Shown: one piece after another, positions 1-5,960 of the stretch
Layout of the letters: every line of letters begins with the position of its first letter
How positions within the stretch are numbered: the stretch's first letter is position 1
DNA from: Treponema sp.
Lineage (GTDB): Bacteria > Spirochaetota > Spirochaetia > Treponematales > Breznakiellaceae
DNA: 5,960 bases
Direction of reading: 5' to 3'
Assembly (NCBI GenBank): GCA_031278025.1
Contig: JAITLF010000254.1
Location: 1-5,960, forward strand
Translations under genes and position numbers: made by a program
The notes under the pieces: generated by a model
Database searches by the model: none
The model's input: only the letters and a program-made list of their open reading frames with translations
What the model was told of the DNA's origin: nothing

Positions 1-70
1 CTTTTGCAAGCCGTACGCTCATCTTTACACGCCGTACCCCTGCCTTTGGACCCGTGGCCGCCCGGCCCGC

Positions 71-110
71 TTGTTTCTCATCTTGCCTTTTCCCCAATAA
101 GCTATAAAAT
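71..110 (+). promoter_or_regulatory. possible sigma70-type promoter of the E2-E3-E1 operon
   Basis: An AT-richer patch just before the first gene contains TTGCCT (83-88) and TAAAAT (105-110) separated by 16 bp; TATAAA at 103-108 overlaps the second box. An alternative upstream box is TTGTTT (71-76). Transcription from here would start near 117 and give a very short leader. The match is by eye and the -35 box is imperfect, so a promoter further upstream, outside the window, is also possible. No operator palindrome is obvious. Confidence 0.35.
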
Positions 111-117
111 CATACCT

Positions 118-125
118 GAGAGGTG
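118..125 (+). promoter_or_regulatory. ribosome binding site of the E2 gene
   Basis: GAGAGGTG lies 4 nt before the ATG at 130. It decides the start: the frame stays open back to a TTG at 4, but the 42 residues this would add are proline-rich, match no lipoyl-domain feature and have no Shine-Dalgarno sequence. The ATG at 130 begins exactly where lipoyl domains begin. Confidence 0.7.
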
Positions 126-129
126 TGAT

Positions 130-1503
130 ATGGCGTATGTGCTGATTATGCCCCGGCAGGGGAACACGGTTGAATCCTGTGTTATCAACGAATGGAAGGC
201 GGCGGAAGGGGACGCGGTTGGCCCGGACACGGTTGTCTGCGTGGTAGAAACCGATAAGGCCACCTTTGAGGTACCTGCTGGGGAAAGGGGACAGATTCTG
301 AAACTACTCTACCCGGCGGGTGAGGATGTTCCGGTACTCAAGCCCATTGCGGTGATAGGCCAGGCCGGGGAGGATTGGGAAGCGGCGTTAGGTTCTCCGG
401 CGCTGCCTGCCGTGGGGAACGGCGCGGCGGCTTCCGCGGGAACGCCGGTCCGGAAGGCCGCGCCCGCTCTGGAAGCGGCTTCCGGGGCGGCGGGGACCGG
501 GCATGTTCCGGCGTCGCCCAGGGCGCGGAACCTTGCGGGAAAAGAGGGGCTTCCCCTGGCGGGGCTTGGCGGCACGGGACCGGGGGGCCGCATCATAGAG
601 CGGGATGTGGCGGCGGCCCTGGAGAGCCGTCCGCCCCTGACCGCGGCGGCTAAAGCGGCCCTGGCATCGGGGGGCGGAACGCTTCCGGCTCAGGGGTCGG
701 GACTGGGGGGCAGGGTTACGGTCGAGGACCTCGCGTCAGGCGGCGCGGCGCTCCGCCCGGAGGACGGCGGGCAAGGGGCGGTTACCGAAACCCCGATCAA
801 GGGGATACGCAAGCTCATCGCCGACCGCATGTATAGTTCCCTGGCGGAAAGCGCCCAGTTCACCCTGAACGCCGGCGCTTCTGCGGCGCGGCTGCAGGAA
901 CTGCGGGCCAGGATGAAGGCCGGTCCGGGCTACGCCGGGGACGGCGGGGAACCGGTATTGTCCAAGATTACGGTCAACGATCTTATTCTTTTCGCCGTTT
1001 CCCGTATGCTCCCCCGCTTCCCCTTCATGAACGCCCATAAGATTGGGGATACCCTCAGAACCTTTGAGCGGGTTCATTTGGGAATGGCGGTGGATACTCC
1101 ACGGGGACTCATGGTACCGGTCATCAGGAACGCGGGCCTCCTTAGCCTGCCGGAGATTGCTTCGGAGGCGAAGCGGCTTGCCGCCGCCTGCCAGTCAGGG
1201 GGAGCGAAACCGGAGGAACTTGCCGGGTCTACCTTCACGGTAACCAACCTGGGGAGCCTGGGCATAACGGGTTTTACCCCGATACTCAACGCGCCGGAAG
1301 TGGCCATCCTCGGCGTCTGCGGCATAGAGCTAAAACCCGTTCCGGACGCGGACGCGGATTGCTGCGGGATCAGGTTTGAGCCCCGCATAGGATTCAGTTT
1401 GACCATCAACCATCAGGTGGTGGACGGCGCTCCGGCGGCCCGGTTCCTGAAAGCCCTGGGCCAGGCGGTGGCGGATATAGACCTGCTTCTTGCGGAAGGT
1501 TAG
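130..1503 (+). CDS. dihydrolipoamide acyltransferase, E2 component of a 2-oxo acid dehydrogenase complex
   Basis: This 457-residue E2 forms the core of the complex and transfers the acyl group from its lipoyl arm to CoA. An N-terminal lipoyl domain (about residues 1-80) carries the ETDKA motif with K43 as the lipoylated lysine. An Ala/Gly/Pro linker (84-126) follows, then a canonical peripheral subunit-binding domain (about 127-164, with SPRARNLA and GTGPGGR) and a second, degenerate copy (about 169-203, with GSGLGGRVTVEDL). The catalytic domain (about 219-457) has TVTNLGSLG (370-378), TPILNAPEVAILGV (383-396) and NHQVVDG, giving catalytic H428 and D432. The usual DHRxxDG is here NHQxxDG. Length and domain order fit the family apart from the extra binding domain. 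The stop lies 9 nt before the E3 start, so the genes are co-transcribed. Acyl specificity (acetyl or branched-chain) cannot be read from the sequence; AcoC, PdhC and BkdB types are all possible. Confidence 0.93.
   Translation: MAYVLIMPRQGNTVESCVINEWKAAEGDAVGPDTVVCVVETDKATFEVPAGERGQILKLLYPAGEDVPVLKPIAVIGQAGEDWEAALGSPALPAVGNGAAASAGTPVRKAAPALEAASGAAGTGHVPASPRARNLAGKEGLPLAGLGGTGPGGRIIERDVAAALESRPPLTAAAKAALASGGGTLPAQGSGLGGRVTVEDLASGGAALRPEDGGQGAVTETPIKGIRKLIADRMYSSLAESAQFTLNAGASAARLQELRARMKAGPGYAGDGGEPVLSKITVNDLILFAVSRMLPRFPFMNAHKIGDTLRTFERVHLGMAVDTPRGLMVPVIRNAGLLSLPEIASEAKRLAAACQSGGAKPEELAGSTFTVTNLGSLGITGFTPILNAPEVAILGVCGIELKPVPDADADCCGIRFEPRIGFSLTINHQVVDGAPAARFLKALGQAVADIDLLLAEG
508..738 (+). 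other. tandem peripheral subunit-binding domains within E2
   Basis: Two 32-residue segments align without gaps. Copy 1 (residues 129-160) runs from SPRARNLAGKEG to GTGPGGRIIERDV. Copy 2 (residues 170-201) runs from LTAAAKAALASG to GSGLGGRVTVEDL. Both keep the G-T/S-G-x-G-G-R-x-x-x-x-D core that forms the loop and second helix of the E3/E1-binding fold. Copy 1 keeps the helix-1 arginine (R133) that contacts the partner subunit in known structures. Copy 2 has alanine there, with a lysine one residue later, and a glycine-rich middle. Duplication is my inference from this alignment; copy 2 may be a decayed or specialised domain. Confidence 0.65.
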
Positions 1504-1510
1504 GGGGCGG
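1504..1510 (+). promoter_or_regulatory. weak ribosome binding site of the E3 gene
   Basis: GGGGCGG, just after the E2 stop codon and two bases before the ATG at 1513, is the only purine-rich stretch in the 9-nt gap; AAGG at 1496-1499 inside the E2 end may contribute. It is a poorer match than the site before E1, so E3 translation may depend partly on ribosomes finishing E2. Confidence 0.4.
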
Positions 1511-1512
1511 AC

Positions 1513-2934
1513 ATGTACGATACGATAATCATAGGCGGCGGGCCGGGGGGCTATGTGGCGGCGGAACGGCTGGGACAGGCCGGGAAAAAAGTCTTGCTGA
1601 TAGAAGAAAATCATCTGGGGGGAACCTGCCTCAACGCGGGGTGCATCCCCACCAAGACCCTGATCAACTCGGCGAAATGCTACGTCCATGCCGGAAACGC
1701 CGGAAAGTTCGGCGTTACGGTGGAAAAGGCGTCTTTTGACTGGGCGGCCATGGGGAAGTGGAAGGCCGGGGTGGTAGAAAAATTGAGGGGCGGCATCGCT
1801 TTCCAAATGAAGCGCTTTGGCGTGGACGTGGCCGGCGGCAGGGGGGAGATTCTGTCGGCGCCCGCCGGGGGCAAGCCGGGGAAAGTCCGGGTGGGCTTCC
1901 GTTCCGGCGAATCCCCCGATCAGGACTACGAAGGCCGGACCATCCTGATCTGCGCCGGTTCGGTCCCGGCCCGGCCCCCTCTGCCGGGCGGGCAGGACAA
2001 TCCCCTGGTCGTGGATTCCACCGGCCTCCTGTCCCTGGAAGCGGTCCCCCGGCGTCTGGCGATCATAGGCGGGGGGGTCATCGGCGTGGAATTCGCCAGT
2101 CTCTTTTCCGCCCTGGGCGCCGAGGTTACGGTCATAGAGATGATGGACGAGATAATCCCCTTCATGGACCGGGAACAGGCGCCCCTGCTGCGCCGGGCCA
2201 TGAAGGGCGTACACTTCAAGCTGGGATGCAGGGTCGAAGCGATCGAGGGGGCGACGGTTCATTACTCCCGGAAGGGTAACCGGGAAAAGACCGAAGCGGA
2301 TGTGGCGCTTATGGCGGTGGGCCGGCGGCCCGTACTCACCACCTGGGGCGCGGAGGCGGCGGGCGTAGGCTGTACCTCCAGGGGCGTAACCGTGGACGAC
2401 AGGATGAGGACCACTATCAGCGGGATCTGGGCTGCCGGGGACGTAACCGGGAGAAGCCTCCTGGCCCATTCCGCGTACCGCATGGCGGAAGTGGCGGCAG
2501 CGGACATCTGCGCCCGGCTGGACGATTCCGGGGAATCAGGCATCCCCAACCGGATGAGGTACAACGCCGTACCCTGGGCGGTGTACGGGCTTACCGAAGC
2601 CGCCGGAGTCGGCCTTACGGAACAGGAGGCCGGCTCTGCGGGAACCGCCGTCCTTACGGCGTCCCTTCCCATGCGGGTATCCGGCCGTTTTGCCGCGGAA
2701 AACACCTTTGCCGGCCAGGGGGCGGTTAAGGTTATCGCCGGCGCCGATAACCGGCGCATCCTGGGCCTTCACGCGGTCGGCGCATACGCCTCGGAATTTA
2801 TTTGGGGCGGGGCGGTCCTTATCGAGCAGGAGCTGCGGATAGAAGACGTAAAGCAGATCATCTTTCCCCATCCCACCGTATGCGAACTTATCCGGGACGC
2901 GGTCTGGGAATTACCCTCCCCCAATCGGCAATGA
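1513..2934 (+). CDS. lpdA: dihydrolipoamide dehydrogenase, E3 component
   Basis: This 473-residue FAD-dependent disulfide oxidoreductase reoxidises dihydrolipoyl-E2 and reduces NAD+. The FAD-binding GGGPGG is at residues 8-13. The redox-active disulfide motif GGTCLNAGCIPTK gives C39 and C44. A second Rossmann motif, GGGVIGVEFASLFSALGAEV (186-205), binds NAD and is followed by an acidic E209. The second FAD motif, GIWAAGDVTG (304-313), is intact. The C-terminal dimerisation domain ends with FPHPTVCELIRDA, giving the His-Glu pair H453 and E458 that completes the partner subunit's active site. Length is typical, and there is no added lipoyl domain at the N-terminus. No key residue is missing, so the enzyme should be active as a homodimer. 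Its place between E2 and E1 suggests it is dedicated to this complex, though it may also serve others such as glycine cleavage. The assignment to the E3 family is firm; the symbol is the generic one. Confidence 0.95.
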   Translation: MYDTIIIGGGPGGYVAAERLGQAGKKVLLIEENHLGGTCLNAGCIPTKTLINSAKCYVHAGNAGKFGVTVEKASFDWAAMGKWKAGVVEKLRGGIAFQMKRFGVDVAGGRGEILSAPAGGKPGKVRVGFRSGESPDQDYEGRTILICAGSVPARPPLPGGQDNPLVVDSTGLLSLEAVPRRLAIIGGGVIGVEFASLFSALGAEVTVIEMMDEIIPFMDREQAPLLRRAMKGVHFKLGCRVEAIEGATVHYSRKGNREKTEADVALMAVGRRPVLTTWGAEAAGVGCTSRGVTVDDRMRTTISGIWAAGDVTGRSLLAHSAYRMAEVAAADICARLDDSGESGIPNRMRYNAVPWAVYGLTEAAGVGLTEQEAGSAGTAVLTASLPMRVSGRFAAENTFAGQGAVKVIAGADNRRILGLHAVGAYASEFIWGGAVLIEQELRIEDVKQIIFPHPTVCELIRDAVWELPSPNRQ

Positions 2935-2986
2935 ATCTCCGATCAACGATCCCCGATCAACCATGAATCTCCAATCTCCAATCAAC
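2934..2986 (+). repeat. array of seven imperfect 7-bp tandem repeats between E3 and E1
   Basis: The gap reads as heptamers of the form RATCNMC: AATCTCC (2934), GATCAAC (2941), GATCCCC (2948), GATCAAC (2955), then a CATG spacer (2962-2965), then AATCTCC (2966), AATCTCC (2973) and AATCAAC (2980). The first unit begins with the last base of the E3 stop codon. The array is much poorer in G+C than the flanking genes and holds no hairpin with a T-run, so it is not a terminator. It resembles in kind the short tandem heptamer arrays of cyanobacterial intergenic DNA. Any function is unknown. Confidence 0.8.
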
Positions 2987-2994
2987 ACGAATAC

Positions 2995-3001
2995 AAAGGA
3001 G
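2995..3001 (+). promoter_or_regulatory. strong ribosome binding site of the fused E1 gene
   Basis: AAAGGAG sits 7 nt before the ATG at 3009, close to the ideal sequence and spacing. This favours the ATG at 3009 over the in-frame ATG at 3021 and lets E1 be translated independently of E3 across the 74-nt gap. Confidence 0.8.
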
Positions 3002-3008
3002 TAACAGA

Positions 3009-5474
3009 ATGCCTAAATCTATGCTGGTAAACCCCCGTGATGTACGGAAACCGGCGGTGCTCAAAATCCGGGAGATCCCGGTTAATCAGTATGAACCGGA
3101 TATCAAGAAAGAGGTGAGCTTTTACGGCAAAGACCGGCTCAAACGGATATGGTACGACATGGCGGCTATCCGGGCTTTCGAGAACATGCTCAACGCCTTC
3201 AAGACCCAGGGGGCCTGGAAGGGGATCGAGTACAACCACAAGGGACCGGCCCACCTTTCCATGGGGCAGGAAGCCTCCGCGGTGGGGCAGTGCGTGAACC
3301 TTACGGTAGACGACGTTATCTTTGGCAGCCACCGCAGCCACGGGGAAATCCTGGCCAAGTGTTACTCCGCCATCGGGCAGCTTGACGAGAAGAAGCTGGA
3401 GGAGATCATGAAGGGCTTCCTGGGCGGGGAAACCCTGGCGGCGGCGGAGACGGTTCCCTACCGCGGGACCAAAGACCTGGCGGAGAACTTTGTCCTGTAC
3501 GGGACCCTGGCGGAGATCTTCGCCCGGAAGGCGGGGTTCAACCGGGGGCTTGGAGGCTCCATGCACGCCTTCTTCACCCCTTTCGGCTCCATGCCCAACA
3601 ACGCCATTGTGGGAGGCTCGGCGGACATCGCGGTGGGGGCGGCTCTGTACAAACGGATCAACCGGAAGCCGGGGATCGTGATAGCCAACATCGGCGACGC
3701 CTCCATGGGCTGCGGCCCGGTTTGGGAGGCCATGATGATGGCGGCTATGGACCAGTACCGTACCCTGTGGCCGGAAGGCTCAGGCGGCGCGCCGCCCATC
3801 CTCTTCAACTTCTTCGATAACTTCTACGGCATGGGGGGGCAGACCGCCGGGGAAACCATGGGCTACGGAATCCTTGCCCGTGTCGGCGCGGGGGTCAACC
3901 CGGAGAACATGCACGCTGAACGGATAGACGGGTACAATCCCCTGGCGGTTGCCGACGCGGTGGCCCGGAAAAAAGATATACTCCTCAAGGGCAGGGGGCC
4001 GGTACTCCTTGACACCCTTACCTACCGGATTTCCGGCCATTCCCCTTCGGATGCCTCAAGTTACCGCACGCTGGAGGAGATCAAACTCTGGCAGGAGGCG
4101 GATTCCATCGATGCCTACGGGGATTACCTTATCGGAAACGGGATTGCCGGCGCGGACGAGCTTGAGGCCCTGCGGGAGGGGATCGGCGCCAAACTCCTGG
4201 GGGTGGTACGGCTTGCAACGGATGACGCGGCTTCTCCCCGCCTGGGCGGGGCCTTCATCGAGTCCGTGATGTTCTCCAACACCCCGCGGGGCGGGGCGGA
4301 GAAGCTGGACGGCCGGGAGCCGGAACTGCTGCAGCCGGCTGCGGAGAATTCCCGGATCAAGGCCCTGGCGGACAAGGCCCGGTACGGCTTTGACGCCAAC
4401 GGGAAGGCGGTTTCCAAAAACAAGGCCTTCCAGTACCGGGACGCCCTGTTCGAGGCCCTGGTTCACCGTTTTGTCCTGGACCCCACCATGGCGGCCTGGG
4501 GGGAGGAAAACCGGGACTGGGGCGGCGCCTTCGCGGTCTACCGGGGGCTCACGGAGCTTCTTCCCTACAACCGGCTCTTTAACAGCCCCATCTCCGAGGG
4601 GGCCATCGTGGGAGCCGGGGTAGGCTACGCCCTGTCGGGCGGCCGGGCGGTGGTGGAACTCATGTACGGCGACTTCATGGGCCGGGCCGGGGACGAGCTG
4701 TTCAACCAGGCATCCAAATGGCAGGCCATGTCCGCCGGCCTCCTCAAGATGCCCCTGGTGGTCCGGGTTTCTGTGGGGAACAAGTACGGCGCCCAGCACA
4801 GCCAGGACTGGGCGGCCCTGGCGGCCCACATTCCGGGGCTCAAGGTCATGTTCCCGGCCACCCCGTACGACGCCAAAGGGATGCTCAACCTGGCCCTGCG
4901 GGGAACCGACCCGGTGATCTTCTTTGAGAGCCAGCTTCTCTACGACCTGAGCGAACCCTTTGAGAAGGCCGGCGTCCCCCGCGGCTACTACGAAGTTCCC
5001 GAAGGCGAACCGGCGGTACGCCGGCAGGGGAAAGACCTTACCCTGGCGACCGTGGGGGCCACCCTCTACAAGGCCCTGGAAGCGGCGGAAAAGCTGGAAG
5101 CCGGGTACGGGCTTCAGGCGGAGGTCATAGACCTCAGGTTCATCAATCCCCTGAACTACCAGGCGCTTATTGAATCGGTGAAGAAGACCGGGAAGATACT
5201 CCTGGCAAGCGACGCGGCGGAACGGGGGTCGTTCCTCCACACGGTTGCCGGCAACCTGCAGACCTATGCCTTTGATTACCTGGACGCCCCGGTAGCGGTG
5301 GTGGGGAGCCGGAACTGGATCACCCCTGCCGCGGAGATGGAGCAGCTCTACTTCCCCCAGGCCGACTGGATCATTGATGCCCTTCATGAGCGCATCCTGC
5401 CCCTGCCGGGGTATGCCCCGGTAACGGTGCAGACTACCCTGGACCTTATGCGGCGGAACCGGCTGGGGGTATAG
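3009..5474 (+). CDS. fused alpha-beta E1 component, thiamine diphosphate-dependent 2-oxo acid (or acetoin) dehydrogenase
   Basis: The 821 residues join both E1 subunits, normally separate proteins of about 320-400 and 325-350 residues. After an N-terminal extension of about 40 residues, the alpha half (about 42-425) has [12 protein letters not shown] (82-93), HRSHG (108-112), GGSMHAF (182-188), the diphosphate/Mg motif GDA (229-231) with DNFYGMGG (270-277), and the active-site loop [15 protein letters not shown] (339-353), with H344 at the conserved histidine. A linker (about 425-475) leads to the beta half (475-815), with [11 protein letters not shown] (498-508), PISEGAIVG including the thiamine-activating E530, GAQHSQDW (594-601) with H597, and [18 protein letters not shown] (609-626). 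E1 decarboxylates the substrate and acylates the E2 lipoyl group. The GDA variant and an extra segment near residues 118-165 are unusual. Acetoin, pyruvate or branched-chain specificity is unresolved. It is the last gene of the operon and is followed by a terminator. Confidence 0.92.
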   Translation: MPKSMLVNPRDVRKPAVLKIREIPVNQYEPDIKKEVSFYGKDRLKRIWYDMAAIRAFENMLNAFKTQGAWKGIEYNHKGPAHLSMGQEASAVGQCVNLTVDDVIFGSHRSHGEILAKCYSAIGQLDEKKLEEIMKGFLGGETLAAAETVPYRGTKDLAENFVLYGTLAEIFARKAGFNRGLGGSMHAFFTPFGSMPNNAIVGGSADIAVGAALYKRINRKPGIVIANIGDASMGCGPVWEAMMMAAMDQYRTLWPEGSGGAPPILFNFFDNFYGMGGQTAGETMGYGILARVGAGVNPENMHAERIDGYNPLAVADAVARKKDILLKGRGPVLLDTLTYRISGHSPSDASSYRTLEEIKLWQEADSIDAYGDYLIGNGIAGADELEALREGIGAKLLGVVRLATDDAASPRLGGAFIESVMFSNTPRGGAEKLDGREPELLQPAAENSRIKALADKARYGFDANGKAVSKNKAFQYRDALFEALVHRFVLDPTMAAWGEENRDWGGAFAVYRGLTELLPYNRLFNSPISEGAIVGAGVGYALSGGRAVVELMYGDFMGRAGDELFNQASKWQAMSAGLLKMPLVVRVSVGNKYGAQHSQDWAALAAHIPGLKVMFPATPYDAKGMLNLALRGTDPVIFFESQLLYDLSEPFEKAGVPRGYYEVPEGEPAVRRQGKDLTLATVGATLYKALEAAEKLEAGYGLQAEVIDLRFINPLNYQALIESVKKTGKILLASDAAERGSFLHTVAGNLQTYAFDYLDAPVAVVGSRNWITPAAEMEQLYFPQADWIIDALHERILPLPGYAPVTVQTTLDLMRRNRLGV

Positions 5475-5484
5475 CGCGCCCCCC

Positions 5485-5521
5485 CCGGCGGCTTCCGGCG
5501 CTGCGCGGCCGCCGCCGCCGG
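5485..5521 (+). other. GC-rich hairpin after the E1 stop codon
   Basis: CCGGCGGC (5485-5492) can pair perfectly with GCCGCCGG (5514-5521) around a 21-nt loop that is itself GC-rich. No T-run follows, so it is not an intrinsic terminator by itself. It could protect the 3' end of the operon mRNA or simply reflect local composition. Confidence 0.4.
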
Positions 5522-5552
5522 CGTTGCCGGACCCCTCTTCCTGAACGTTTAG

Positions 5553-5586
5553 ACCCAGGCCCGGAACTTCCGGACCTGGGTTTTTT
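5553..5586 (+). terminator. rho-independent terminator of the E2-E3-E1 operon
   Basis: ACCCAGG (5553-5559) pairs with CCTGGGT (5575-5581). After one C/A mismatch, CCGG (5561-5564) pairs with CCGG (5570-5573), closing an AACTT loop. Six T residues (5581-5586) follow directly. This is a textbook intrinsic terminator on the + strand, 78 nt after the E1 stop, and it marks the end of the three-gene transcript. Confidence 0.9.
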
Positions 5587-5590
5587 GATC

Positions 5591-5627
5591 GCAAAAACAC
5601 TTTTGCGCGGCGGAAAAACACTTTTGC
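5591..5627. repeat. 14-bp direct repeat with internal palindrome
   Basis: AAAAACACTTTTGC occurs at 5593-5606 and again at 5614-5627, a 21-bp period, separated by GCGGCGG. The first copy is part of GCAAAA-ACAC-TTTTGC (5591-5606), a perfect 6-bp stem with a 4-base loop; the second copy lacks the leading GC and so has a shorter stem. A 21-bp period puts both copies on the same face of the helix, as for a dimeric regulator site, but an intergenic repeat family is equally possible. Confidence 0.7.
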
Positions 5628-5764
5628 AATTATACCCTCACGTATACCCAAACATCTCGGCTGGACATACATTACTAATCCCGTAAACCACTATTCATCT
5701 CATCGTATGTTTATTCATTGGCCGCTTTTCACGCGACGGCCCGCGAACCCCCTTACATAATAGC

Positions 5765-5770
5765 CGGAGG
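5765..5770 (+). promoter_or_regulatory. ribosome binding site of the 3'-terminal ORF
   Basis: CGGAGG lies 8 nt before the ATG at 5779 and directly after the tandem stops TAA-TAG. The good spacing is the main reason to regard the ORF as a real gene start. Confidence 0.55.
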
Positions 5771-5778
5771 TTCCACCG

Positions 5779-5960
5779 ATGAAAACGACCATGGTTAAGA
5801 AAAGCGGAGGCCTCGGACGCCTCTCCGCACGGGGCGTTTCCGCAGAGGAAACGCTTTGGTTCTGTCAGACAGCTACGAGCAAGTCCCTCTGGATGGCCTG
5901 CTGGACGAACGACAAGAGCGTCAGGCTCGTCACGGTCTCCGGCAAGTGGGACGAGATCGA
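5779..5960 (+). CDS. hypothetical protein, N-terminal 60 residues, cut by window end
   Basis: The frame opens at ATG 5779 after a good Shine-Dalgarno sequence and stays open to the window edge. It gives 60 residues that begin MKTTMVKKSGGLGRLSARG and contain several tryptophans and two cysteines. I see no signal peptide or transmembrane segment. The piece SLWMACWTNDKSVRLVTVSG recalls the W-x-D-x-x-x-V-x-x-x-S strand pattern seen in piggyBac-like DDE transposases, but this is too short to claim. Codon use (many ACG, GTC, CTC, AAG and TCC) differs from the GGG/CGG-rich operon. It lies beyond the terminator, so it is a separate transcription unit. Two inverted repeats near its start (5804-5828 and 5834-5854) leave open that this stretch is partly structural. 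Function unknown. Confidence 0.5.
   Translation, partial: MKTTMVKKSGGLGRLSARGVSAEETLWFCQTATSKSLWMACWTNDKSVRLVTVSGKWDEI
5834..5854. repeat. perfect 8-bp inverted repeat inside the start of the last ORF
   Basis: GCGTTTCC (5834-5841) and GGAAACGC (5847-5854) form a perfect stem around the loop GCAGA. A second stem lies just upstream, GCGGAG (5804-5809) with CTCCGC (5823-5828). No T-run of terminator length follows. They may be an early-mRNA structure or a mobile-element feature. Confidence 0.6.

Larger units (their letters stand above)
5475..5778. other. noncoding region downstream of the operon
   Basis: These 304 bases contain no convincing gene. In order they hold a GC-rich hairpin (5485-5521), a rho-independent terminator (5553-5586), a 14-bp direct repeat including a small palindrome (5591-5627), and an AT-richer stretch (about 5628-5720) that could contain the promoter of the next gene, although I find no well-spaced -35/-10 pair. 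Two adjacent stops, TAA and TAG (5758-5763), in the frame of the following ORF end any upstream reading in that frame. Base composition drops clearly from the GC-rich operon end to the AT-richer middle. Confidence 0.7.

Noticed and set aside
4..129. N-terminal extension of E2 from a TTG at position 4
   Set aside because: The 42 added residues are not lipoyl-like, have no ribosome binding site, and overlap the likely promoter. The ATG at 130 fits the family start.
1330..2469. Antisense open frame of 379 codons opposite E2 and E3
   Set aside because: Same GC-driven shadow effect. It straddles two well-supported genes and shows no domain or ribosome binding site.
2935..3008. Possible CRISPR-like array in the E3-E1 gap
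   Set aside because: The units are 7 bp with no spacers of constant length and no cas genes nearby; it is a simple tandem repeat.
5475..5552. GC-rich stretch as a small RNA or second terminator
   Set aside because: The hairpin has no following T-run and no promoter is visible, so only a structural note is justified.
4056..5672. Long antisense open frame (538 codons) opposite the E1 beta half
   Set aside because: It mirrors a strongly coding, GC-rich gene whose codon bias suppresses stops on the other strand. Its product is rich in Pro, Gly, Arg and His with no recognisable motif, and its start region overlaps the terminator.
5628..5760. Promoter for the last ORF using TACATAAT (5754-5761) or ATTATACC (5629-5636)
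   Set aside because: No -35-like box lies at 16-18 bp from either candidate, so I could not support a call.

Overview
The window holds a complete three-gene cassette, all on the + strand, for a lipoate-dependent 2-oxo acid (or acetoin) dehydrogenase complex. It is followed by an intrinsic terminator, a repeat-bearing intergenic region and the 5' part of an unrelated gene cut by the window edge. The DNA is GC-rich with strong use of GGG, CGG and GCC codons, so it is bacterial chromosome from a GC-rich organism. The lineage cannot be fixed from the sequence; an anaerobic spirochaete related to the gut treponemes is only a weak guess. No phage, plasmid or CRISPR signals are visible.

Layout: 1-129 is a leader with a possible sigma70-type promoter and a ribosome binding site. 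130-1503 encodes the E2 acyltransferase, with one lipoyl domain, an apparent pair of peripheral subunit-binding domains and the catalytic domain. 1513-2934 encodes E3, dihydrolipoamide dehydrogenase. 2934-2986 is an array of seven imperfect 7-bp repeats filling most of the E3-E1 gap. 3009-5474 encodes an 821-residue E1 in which the alpha and beta subunits are fused. 5475-5778 is noncoding and carries a GC-rich hairpin, a strong rho-independent terminator and a 14-bp direct repeat. 5779-5960 opens a new reading frame of unknown function.

How it works: E1 decarboxylates the substrate on thiamine diphosphate and reductively acylates the lipoyl lysine (K43) of E2. The E2 catalytic domain passes the acyl group to CoA. 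E3, held by the E2 subunit-binding domain, reoxidises the dihydrolipoyl group and makes NADH. All three activities are present with nearly all signature residues, so the complex looks functional. The substrate (pyruvate, acetoin or a branched-chain 2-oxo acid) cannot be decided here.

The less ordinary features are the gene order E2-E3-E1, the alpha-beta fusion of E1, a variant thiamine-binding motif and an apparent insertion in the E1 alpha half, the second degenerate subunit-binding domain in E2, and the heptanucleotide array.
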